A stretch of 6,257 nt of DNA from Anaerolineae bacterium. Lineage in GTDB: Bacteria; Chloroflexota; Anaerolineae; B4-G1; SLSP01. Both the position numbers and the translations under genes were made by a program. Shown here one piece after another: positions 1-5,696 of this stretch. Position 1 is the stretch's first letter; every line of letters begins with the position of its first letter. The stretch is taken from NCBI GenBank assembly GCA_021159805.1, contig JAGHDT010000385.1, forward strand, positions 1 to 6,257, in the 5' to 3' direction. The notes beneath the pieces are model-generated. The model made no database searches. It was not told the origin of the DNA and saw only the letters and a program-made list of their open reading frames with translations.

Positions 1-35
1 GTATAGCGTTGATCGCCCATTGCGCCTACGCCCAT

Positions 36-64
36 TTGCGGTTTTGGCACGGCAGCAGTACAAT
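36..64 (+). promoter_or_regulatory. Weak candidate promoter upstream of the SHMT-GcvT fusion
   Basis: TTGCGG (36-41) and TACAAT (59-64) are separated by 17 nt, the usual sigma-70-type spacing. The -10 matches TATAAT at five of six positions, but the -35 keeps only the TTG. Transcription would begin near position 71 and give a leader of about 160 nt containing the palindromes at 162-210. Rival partial matches occur nearby (TTGACG at 72-77, CATAAT at 88-93), but they are not correctly spaced with a good partner. This is the best arrangement visible, not a firm call. Confidence 0.25.
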
Positions 65-161
65 TTTAGTGTTGACGATCACCTGAACATAATGTGGCCA
101 GACCGGCTATCCGTGCCGGCTGACCGCACGATGCTGGTCCGGATTTCGTTCGTTTGCGTGT

Positions 162-210
162 CGAGCGCGTGCGCTCGCGAGCGCACGGCGTTCGAAGACG
201 CACGCGCTCG
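162..210 (+). promoter_or_regulatory. GC-rich leader with two overlapping, mutually exclusive stem-loops
   Basis: Positions 168-187 form a perfect 20-bp palindrome centred on CTCGCGAG. CGAGCGCGTGCG at 162-173 is also perfectly complementary to CGCACGCGCTCG at 199-210, a 12-bp stem enclosing 25 nt. The two pairings share bases 168-173, so they cannot form together in RNA. The longer stem ends 11 nt before the ribosome binding site. No U-run follows, so it is not an ordinary terminator. It could be a protein-binding palindrome in DNA or a structured 5' leader affecting translation. I do not see the conserved core of a glycine riboswitch. Confidence 0.45.
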
Positions 211-221
211 GTAACAATCCA

Positions 222-227
222 AAGGAG
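222..227 (+). promoter_or_regulatory. Ribosome binding site of the SHMT-GcvT fusion
   Basis: AAGGAG lies 7 nt before the ATG at 235 and decides the start. The reading frame is open further upstream to an ATG at 154, but that start has no comparable site. The extra 27 residues would be arginine-rich and encoded by the palindromic leader. Confidence 0.8.
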
Positions 228-234
228 TGCTTGT

Positions 235-3200
235 ATGAACGACTATCTCTTCCGTGAGTCTCTTGATGAGCTGGATCCCGAGTTGGCAGGCCTGATTGGC
301 TATGAGACGGAGCGACAGGCCCGTAAGTTGATTATGGTGCCGTCAGAGTCAATTGCCCCACCTGCGGTTCATGAAGCCCTAGCATCCTCATTCTCGCATA
401 TCTACGCTGAGGGCTACCCCGATCAGCGCACGCGGCGGATGACCGAGGCGAAGATCCTGGATTACGAGTCTGAGTTGGGACATTACCGGCGCTACGCCGA
501 TCCCCGGTATTACAAGGGTGTGGAGTACGCGGATGCCCTCGAAGCGTTGGCCCGGCGGCGTGTTGCCGAGATCTACGCGACTGCCTCCGTGCCCGCCGAC
601 AAGCTCTATGTCAACGTCCAGCCGCTGTCCGGCGCGCCGGCCAACACGGCCGTTGAGTATGCGCTGATGGCGCCGGGGGATACCCTGATGTCTATGGCGC
701 TCCACGTGGGTGGGCACCTGAGCCACGGCAGCAAGGTGGCTTATTCGGGGAAGACGTACAACGTGGCCCACTACGGCGTCGATGAGGCAACAGAGCTTCT
801 GGACTACGATGCGATCCGCAAACAGGCCCTGGAGGTCAAGCCCAAGGTCATCATTGGCGGCTACACTTCCTATCCCTGGGCGCCTGACTGGCAGATCTTC
901 CGCTCCATCGCCGATGAGGTGGGCGCCTACCTGCTGGCCGACATCGCCCACGTCGCTGGTCTGGTCATCACCGGTGCCTATCCCAGCCCGGTGGGCATAG
1001 CCGACGTGGTGACGTTCACCACGCACAAGACCTACAATGGGCCACGCGGTGCGGTGATCATCACGCACAACGCCGGACTGGCGCGTCTGTTCGATCGGGC
1101 TGTCTTCCCCGGTTTCCAGGGTGGCCCGCATATGGAGGTGATCGCCGGGATTGCCGTGGCGACGAAGTTGGCGCAGACGGAGAAGTTTCACGAGCTCCAG
1201 CACCAGACTGTGGCCAATGCAGTTGCGTTGGCCAGGGCGTTGGAATCGGAAGGCGTTCGTGTTGCCTATGGTGGCACGGATACGCACATGGTGTTGATCG
1301 ACTGCAAGACGGTCAAGGGCCCCTGGGGGACGCCGCTGATGGGCGATCCTGCTGCCCGGATTCTGGACATCGCCGGCATTGTGGCCAATCGCAACACCAT
1401 TCCCGGTGATACCACGGCGCTCTATCCCTCTGGTGTACGGCTTGGGACGCCGTGGATCACGCAGCGCGGTCTGGACGAGGGCGACATGGCGAAGATCGCC
1501 AAAGTGGTGGCGGATGTCTTGAATGCCACCGAACCGTACGTCGTCGGGAAGCACCGCCCTCGCTACGACTACCGCGCTCGGGTCGACTTCGATGTGCTGG
1601 AGCAGGCCAAGCTCGATATCGCGGAGTTGGCGGAGAAAGCGGCCGATCCGTACGATGGCGAGGCCGAGACCGGCTACCCGCACTTCTACTTCATCAACGA
1701 TGTGCCCAAGGGCATCGGCGATACCAGGGATATCGTTGCCGGTGCCTACGAGCGCCTTTCGTTGGAGGGCCGGCGGGTCAAGTCGTTTGTCGGCTGGCTG
1801 ACGCCATCCAACACTGCCACGATGGTCGACGGCGAGGTCCGGCCCATCACGTTGCTGGAGGCCGACGGCACTGTCATGTCGGCCGGCCTGCTCACGCGCG
1901 TCAGCGGTGGTACGTACACGCTCGATGTGCCGATGGGGGATGCCCCGCGTGTGATGACGTGGCTGCGAGCTTTGGTCGATGGGTACGTGGCGACCGATGA
2001 TGCCTTCGGTCGGCTCACCTTCCTCGATGCCGTGCGGGATCTGGGTGCGGCGCCAGTGCCGTCACAGGAGATCGTGGCTGAGACCGGGCCGTTCACCAAG
2101 CCCTACTTTGTCGGTGCGTGGTCGCGCAAGGAGCCGGCGGGTGATCCTCTCCCCAAGTTCGAGTGGGCCGAGCCGGATGATGGTGAGCTCCGCAAGACGC
2201 GTCTGCACTCAATCCACCGCGAGATGGGTGGACGGATGGTGCCGTTTGGTGGTTGGGACATGCCGGTGTGGTATACGCGCAACTTGGAGGAACACCAGGC
2301 CGTCCGCGCCGCAGCCGGGCTCTTCGACGTGAGCCACATGGGGTGTTGGGATGCCCGGGGCCCCGAGGTCGTGGCTTTCCTGGACCTGGTGATGGTCAAC
2401 GATGTGACGCTCCTGGATGTCGGCGACTCCCAGTACACGGCGTTCTTCGATGTCGACGGTACGCCGCTGGACGATCTCATCGTCTATCGTATGGGTGAGG
2501 ATCACTTCCTGGTGGTCGTCAACGCCTCCAACAACGACAAGGACTGGGCGTGGGTGAACGGCGTGCTGAAGGGTGAGGTCTTGATCGACCCCGCACGCCC
2601 GTGGGTCCGGTGGGATGGCCCGGCGGGCAGCGTGCACCTCCGGGATCTCCGGCAACCTTCGGCCGGCGACGATATGCGGGTGGAGCTGGCGATCCAGGGA
2701 CCGAAGTCCAAGGACATCGTGCTGGCGCTGGGCGGACCAACTGGGGACCTAGCCAAATTGAGCAAACTGCAGTGGGCAGGGATCACGCAAGTGACGCTTG
2801 GCGGCTTCGACATGATTATCAGCCGAACCGGCTATACCGGCGAGCGTGTGGCCTACGAGCTCTTTGTCCATCCGGACCGAATCGTGGAGCTCTGGTATCG
2901 GCTGCTCGAGATCGGTGAGCCGCTGGGCCTCAAGCCCTGTGGTCTGGCTGCACGCGATAGCCTGCGCATCGAGGCTGGGCTGCCACTGTACGGTCACGAG
3001 CTGGAGGGGCCGCTGAATCTGACCATGGCTGAGGCCGGGTTTGGGACCTATCCCAAGACCTACAAGCCGTTCTTTGTGGGGCGTGCGGCCTACATCGAGC
3101 GGAATGCCAAGCGCTCCGCCATCATCGTGCGGTTCCGGGTGCCGGAGAAGGGCCAGCCGATGCCCCAGCAACTTGACCCGGTGGTGGATGATCGGGGGCG

Positions 3201-3411
3201 CGTGGTCGGGCGCGTGACCAGCTGTGCCATCGATACCGATGGCTACCTGCTGGGTCAGGCCTTCGTCCGCGATGGGTACCGCAGGTCTGGCACTAAGCTG
3301 AGGGTGCTGGTGACGCCGCGCCGGGCGCCCAAGGCACACGGGGATCTCAAGATGGGAGATCGGGTCGGGCTGCCGGTGGCGATTGAGGTGCTCAGGCGCT
3401 TCCCGAGATAG
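235..3411 (+). CDS. glyA-gcvT: Fused serine hydroxymethyltransferase - unassigned domain - aminomethyltransferase (GcvT)
   Basis: This 1058-residue cytosolic protein (no signal peptide or membrane segment seen) carries two one-carbon enzymes. Residues about 1-435 are a PLP-dependent serine hydroxymethyltransferase, interconverting serine + THF and glycine + 5,10-methylene-THF. Visible marks are YAEGYP with Glu59, GGHLSHG (His161), ADIAHVAGL (Asp236, His239), the Schiff-base lysine in TTHKT (Lys265) and SGVRLGTP (Arg402). Residues about 654-1058 are GcvT, which moves the methylene unit from aminomethyl-lipoyl-GcvH to THF and releases ammonia. It shows GGWDMPVWY (from 672), FDVSHMG (697), the catalytic Asp pair in PLDDLIVY (746-747), TGYTGE (865-870) and ARDSLRIEAG (906-915). 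About 170 residues between them (roughly 481-650) match no family I recognise. Relative to E. coli GlyA there is an extra segment of about 26 residues at 66-91. No gcvH or gcvP is nearby. The gene has its own leader and terminator, so it looks monocistronic. Both enzyme assignments are firm; substrate channelling is inference. Confidence 0.95.
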   Translation: MNDYLFRESLDELDPELAGLIGYETERQARKLIMVPSESIAPPAVHEALASSFSHIYAEGYPDQRTRRMTEAKILDYESELGHYRRYADPRYYKGVEYADALEALARRRVAEIYATASVPADKLYVNVQPLSGAPANTAVEYALMAPGDTLMSMALHVGGHLSHGSKVAYSGKTYNVAHYGVDEATELLDYDAIRKQALEVKPKVIIGGYTSYPWAPDWQIFRSIADEVGAYLLADIAHVAGLVITGAYPSPVGIADVVTFTTHKTYNGPRGAVIITHNAGLARLFDRAVFPGFQGGPHMEVIAGIAVATKLAQTEKFHELQHQTVANAVALARALESEGVRVAYGGTDTHMVLIDCKTVKGPWGTPLMGDPAARILDIAGIVANRNTIPGDTTALYPSGVRLGTPWITQRGLDEGDMAKIAKVVADVLNATEPYVVGKHRPRYDYRARVDFDVLEQAKLDIAELAEKAADPYDGEAETGYPHFYFINDVPKGIGDTRDIVAGAYERLSLEGRRVKSFVGWLTPSNTATMVDGEVRPITLLEADGTVMSAGLLTRVSGGTYTLDVPMGDAPRVMTWLRALVDGYVATDDAFGRLTFLDAVRDLGAAPVPSQEIVAETGPFTKPYFVGAWSRKEPAGDPLPKFEWAEPDDGELRKTRLHSIHREMGGRMVPFGGWDMPVWYTRNLEEHQAVRAAAGLFDVSHMGCWDARGPEVVAFLDLVMVNDVTLLDVGDSQYTAFFDVDGTPLDDLIVYRMGEDHFLVVVNASNNDKDWAWVNGVLKGEVLIDPARPWVRWDGPAGSVHLRDLRQPSAGDDMRVELAIQGPKSKDIVLALGGPTGDLAKLSKLQWAGITQVTLGGFDMIISRTGYTGERVAYELFVHPDRIVELWYRLLEIGEPLGLKPCGLAARDSLRIEAGLPLYGHELEGPLNLTMAEAGFGTYPKTYKPFFVGRAAYIERNAKRSAIIVRFRVPEKGQPMPQQLDPVVDDRGRVVGRVTSCAIDTDGYLLGQAFVRDGYRRSGTKLRVLVTPRRAPKAHGDLKMGDRVGLPVAIEVLRRFPR

Positions 3412-3427
3412 ACGTAAAATGTACGTG

Positions 3428-3471
3428 AAGGGGCGGCGGCGTGAGCTTTTTTGCGCCGCCGCTCTTTTGTT
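3428..3471 (+). terminator. Rho-independent terminator after the fusion gene
   Basis: GCGGCGGCG (3433-3441) pairs perfectly with CGCCGCCGC (3454-3462) around a 12-nt loop. The stem can extend outward through weaker A-T and G-T pairs to about 3428/3467. A T-rich tract (TCTTTTGTT) follows. It starts 17 nt after the stop codon at 3411 and separates the fusion gene from the downstream genes. The loop itself contains a run of six T. Confidence 0.88.
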
Positions 3472-3522
3472 CGGGGGACATACAGTGAGGGCGTACGCAT
3501 CTCAGCCTGCAGGCACAGTTGC

Positions 3523-3645
3523 TGTCATCCCGAGCGGGTCAACCGGACACCCACACAGGGAAACCATAACAGTCGAGGGATCTGAGGCATCGCGGCGGCG
3601 TGTGCGATTGAGGGTGAGAGATCCCGACCGCAGTCGAGGGATGAC
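3523..3645. repeat. Intergenic inverted-repeat cluster (TGTCATCCC...GGGATGAC)
   Basis: The block is bounded by GTCATCCC (3524-3531) and its exact reverse complement GGGATGAC (3638-3645). Inside, CAGTCGAGGGAT occurs twice in direct orientation (3570-3581 and 3631-3642), and ATCCC at 3622-3626 lies inverted to the second copy, making a small hairpin. The units resemble the dispersed intergenic family of general form GTCATCCCGAGC...TCGAGGGATCT, known in many bacterial genomes. Here two degenerate units appear to face each other. A further TCGAGGGATG lies at 3735-3743. No protein-coding content is convincing, so this is probably a non-autonomous repeat and not a complete insertion sequence. Confidence 0.55.
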
Positions 3646-3726
3646 GGCGAGAGCTGCATGACACCTTCAGCACGACAGCTCTTGCCCAGAAGTTGACCAG
3701 ATGCTTACGCCCTGCACAGCAGCCCC

Positions 3727-3760
3727 TTGTCCCATCGAGGGATGCCGCTAGAATGCTCTG
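3727..3760 (+). promoter_or_regulatory. Promoter placed for a leaderless transcript of the gene at 3761
   Basis: TTGTCC (3727-3732, four of six matches to TTGACA) and TAGAAT (3749-3754, five of six matches to TATAAT) are 16 nt apart. The -10 box ends 6 nt before the GTG at 3761, so RNA synthesis would be expected to start at or next to the start codon. No Shine-Dalgarno sequence lies at a usable distance; GAGGG at 3737-3741 is about 19 nt away. Together these point to a leaderless mRNA. The spacer contains a copy of the intergenic repeat core TCGAGGGATG. Confidence 0.5.
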
Positions 3761-4579
3761 GTGCCAACGCCATTCGAACACCTGATCACTACGGATCTCG
3801 TCCTGAACCATCCTGGTCTTCCCGCACAGCTGCGTGAGTTCCTTCATAGAGAAATGGGACCATTCCTGCTTGGGACGACGGCGGCGGACGTCCAGTCCAT
3901 CACCGGACAGAGGCGCGTGGAGACGCACTTCTACCGTCTTTCGGAAGGCAGAGATGGATCCCCCGCAGACAAGATGCTTTGTCTCTATCCGGAGCTTGCG
4001 CATCCTGCGGAGCTGCCTCCGGCGCGTGCTGCGTTCATCACCGGCTACCTTGTGCATCTGGCCTGGGATGAGATCTGGGCTTGGGACATCTTTGTGCCGT
4101 TCTATCGCGATGGGGAGCAATGGCCTGCCCGCGCGAACTCGCGAACTCGCGAGTTCGCTGTGCATCACAATGCCCTGCGGATCTGGTTGGATCGGACAGC
4201 CTATGCCGTCCTGCGGGACGACGCTGAGGTACCCGGCTTGTTGCGGGAGACGGTGTCTGATCACTGGCTGCCGTTTGTGGCCGATTGGGCGCTGACACAG
4301 TGGCGGGACTGGTTGGTTGAGCAACTGGAGGATCCGTCGCTGATTCAGACCGCCAAGGTCTTCGCTGAGCGGCTGCACGTCCCGGTTGCGCGCCTGGAGG
4401 CCATCGTCGAAGAGATGACTGCTGGAACCCATGCCACCGTCCCCGGCATTGAGGCCGCGCTGGCAAGCTATAGGGCCGCAGCGCTGACCGAGAGTTTGCA
4501 GACGGTGTTGCGCTACTGGGGAATTGAGCGTAGGCTTGAACGGATGTTGGCGACCGAGATGGCAGGGTCGGCCACATAG
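3761..4579 (+). CDS. Predicted zinc-dependent phospholipase C-like protein
   Basis: This 272-residue protein has no signal peptide or membrane segment. Its pattern resembles the bacterial zinc-dependent phospholipase C-like group (Zn_dep_PLPC type): a short N-terminal MPTPFEHL start, a FLLGTTAADV segment (35-44) where relatives usually have LLGxxxPD, THF (55-57), and the helix GYLVHLAWDE (95-104) with His99 and Asp103. Those His and Asp residues are the likely metal ligands. The usual Pro before Asp43 is Ala here. The C-terminal third is helical and charged with no motif I know. The GTG start is chosen because it gives the family-like N terminus and coincides with the predicted transcription start. 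The stop lies 42 nt before galE, so the two are probably co-transcribed. The substrate is unknown, and many members of this group have no demonstrated lipase activity. The gene is real with high confidence; the family call is moderate. Confidence 0.6.
   Translation: MPTPFEHLITTDLVLNHPGLPAQLREFLHREMGPFLLGTTAADVQSITGQRRVETHFYRLSEGRDGSPADKMLCLYPELAHPAELPPARAAFITGYLVHLAWDEIWAWDIFVPFYRDGEQWPARANSRTREFAVHHNALRIWLDRTAYAVLRDDAEVPGLLRETVSDHWLPFVADWALTQWRDWLVEQLEDPSLIQTAKVFAERLHVPVARLEAIVEEMTAGTHATVPGIEAALASYRAAALTESLQTVLRYWGIERRLERMLATEMAGSAT
4133..4158. repeat. 18-bp palindrome with tandem 8-mer inside a coding region
   Basis: GCGAACTC is repeated back to back (4133-4140 and 4141-4148). The second copy is the left half of the perfect palindrome GCGAACTCGCGAGTTCGC (4141-4158). 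It lies within the phospholipase-like gene and encodes part of a polar loop (ANSRTREF), so it does not break the frame. The central CTCGCGAG octamer is the same as the centre of the palindrome at 168-187. Confidence 0.7.
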
Positions 4580-4610
4580 CGTGTGGCATTCTCGATCATC
4601 GGACGTGAGT

Positions 4611-4619
4611 GGGGAGAGG
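4611..4619 (+). promoter_or_regulatory. Ribosome binding site of galE
   Basis: GGGGAGAGG lies just ahead of the ATG at 4622, with its GGAG core 5 nt from the codon. It supports that start over the in-frame GTG at 4583, which has no such site and would add 13 residues ahead of the Rossmann strand. Confidence 0.75.
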
Positions 4620-4621
4620 CA

Positions 4622-5599
4622 ATGAAGGTTTTCGTTGCAGGCGGTGCGGGTTATATCGGCAGTGTTGTCGCAAACCAGCTTCTTGAGGTCGGTCACGACG
4701 TCACCGTCTACGACAGCCTGATCAAGGGACACAGGGAGTCGGTGCCCGCGGGCGCGGCTTTTGTCCAGGGCGATATCCTGGACCGCCCCAAGCTGGACGA
4801 AGTATTGGGCAGGGATCACTACGATGCGATCATTCATTTCGCCGCGTTTATCGAGGCCGGTGAGTCGATGCAGGATCCCGGGAAGTTCTACCGCAACAAC
4901 GTGATGGGCAGTATGACCCTGATTGAAGCGGCCGCCGCGCACGGGGTGCTGAAGTTCGTCTTCTCCTCCACCGCCGGCATCTACGGCACCAAGGATACAC
5001 CGATCACCGAGGACGACCCGGTGGGCCCTGTCAGCGTCTACGGTCACTCGAAGCGCATGGTCGAGGAGACCCTCGCCTGGTACAACAAGATCCACGGGCT
5101 GCGCACCTGTGCGCTGCGCTATTTCAACGCAGCCGGTGCCACCCCGCCGGTGCGCGGCGAGGCGCACAGGCCGGAGACTCACCTCATTCCGTTGGTCCTG
5201 CAAGTGCCGTTAGGGCAGCGGGAGCATGTCTATATCTTTGGCGATGACTACCCTACGCGCGATGGCACGTGTATTCGTGATTACGTCCACGTCCTGGATC
5301 TCTCCGAGGCGCACATTCTGGCGTTGGGCGCGTTGGATGATCACCCGTCCTTGATCTGCAACCTGGGCAACGGCGAGGGCTATTCCGTCAAGGAGGTCAT
5401 CAGGACGGCGTGTGAGGTCACCGGTCACGATATCCCGGTGGTGGTTGGGCCACGGCGACCGGGGGATGGTCCAACGTTGGTTGCCAATGCCTCGCGTGCA
5501 CGCAATGTGCTGGGCTGGGAGCCCAAGATCCCGGATCTGCACGATATCGTCGCCAGCGCGTGGGCCTGGCATCGGTCTCATCCCCACGGCTACGATTGA
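4622..5599 (+). CDS. galE: UDP-glucose 4-epimerase
   Basis: The 325-residue cytosolic enzyme interconverts UDP-glucose and UDP-galactose using tightly bound NAD, in the Leloir pathway and in supplying sugars for surface polysaccharide. It belongs to the extended short-chain dehydrogenase/reductase family. The NAD-binding motif GGAGYIG is at residues 7-13, directly after the first beta strand, which fixes the N terminus. The catalytic set is Thr117 (in SSTAGIYG), Tyr140 and Lys144 (YxxxK in VYGHSK). RYFNAAGA (from 166) and DGTCIRDYVHV are the conserved substrate-side segments of GalE. Length is slightly below E. coli GalE (338). It follows the phospholipase-like gene by 42 nt, with its own ribosome binding site and no terminator between, so co-transcription is likely; a strong terminator follows. 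No other galactose genes are present, so a role in polysaccharide or glycolipid synthesis is as likely as galactose use. Some relatives also accept UDP-GlcNAc; the sequence does not settle this. Confidence 0.93.
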   Translation: MKVFVAGGAGYIGSVVANQLLEVGHDVTVYDSLIKGHRESVPAGAAFVQGDILDRPKLDEVLGRDHYDAIIHFAAFIEAGESMQDPGKFYRNNVMGSMTLIEAAAAHGVLKFVFSSTAGIYGTKDTPITEDDPVGPVSVYGHSKRMVEETLAWYNKIHGLRTCALRYFNAAGATPPVRGEAHRPETHLIPLVLQVPLGQREHVYIFGDDYPTRDGTCIRDYVHVLDLSEAHILALGALDDHPSLICNLGNGEGYSVKEVIRTACEVTGHDIPVVVGPRRPGDGPTLVANASRARNVLGWEPKIPDLHDIVASAWAWHRSHPHGYD

Positions 5600-5641
5600 G
5601 AGTGATCTGCTGCCACCGTGCGGCTGCATTGAGTTGGCTCC

Positions 5642-5675
5642 AAGGGGCGGCGGTGAATGAGACCGCCGCCTTTTT
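5642..5675 (+). terminator. Rho-independent terminator after galE
   Basis: GGCGGCGGT (5646-5654) pairs perfectly with ACCGCCGCC (5662-5670) around a 7-nt loop and is followed by five T. It ends only 5 nt before the ribosome binding site of the next gene, so any promoter for that gene must overlap or precede the hairpin. Its left side shares AAGGGGCGGCGG with the terminator at 3428. Confidence 0.9.
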
Positions 5676-5680
5676 GCTGG

Positions 5681-5687
5681 AGAGGAG
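5681..5687 (+). promoter_or_regulatory. Ribosome binding site of the M1-type peptidase
   Basis: AGAGGAG sits 9 nt before the ATG at 5697 and supports that start. It begins 5 nt after the T-run of the preceding terminator. Confidence 0.7.
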
Positions 5688-5696
5688 TGTTGGCTG

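Noticed and set aside
20..214. 64-residue open frame ahead of the fusion gene
   Set aside because: It has no ribosome binding site or recognisable domain, ends within the palindromic leader and overlaps the likely promoter.
154..234. Extended N terminus for the fusion protein starting at 154
   Set aside because: The added 27 residues are arginine-rich, are encoded by the palindromic leader, and have no ribosome binding site. The ATG at 235 has AAGGAG at ideal spacing.
1..234. Glycine riboswitch in front of the fusion gene
   Set aside because: It is expected biologically, but I could not find its conserved core segments. The structure present is two simple palindromes.
388..1683. 431-residue open frame on the minus strand
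   Set aside because: It lies entirely opposite the SHMT domain, whose motifs are unmistakable. The translation has no recognisable domain and is typical of an antisense shadow in GC-rich coding DNA.
3383..3661. 92-residue + strand frame across the terminator and repeat region
   Set aside because: It begins inside the fusion gene in another frame and runs through a terminator and repeats, with no coding character.
3650..3682. Hairpin AGAGCTG / CAGCTCT in the intergenic region
   Set aside because: The stem is only 7 bp with a 19-nt loop and no T-run, so it is not distinguishable from chance and not a terminator.
4583..4621. Upstream GTG start for galE
   Set aside because: It has no ribosome binding site and adds 13 residues before the first Rossmann strand. 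The ATG at 4622 fits the family and has GGGGAGAGG.
3539..5203. 554-residue open frame on the minus strand
   Set aside because: It runs across the intergenic repeat, the phospholipase-like gene and most of galE in reverse. The galE motifs on the + strand are certain, and the minus translation shows no domain.
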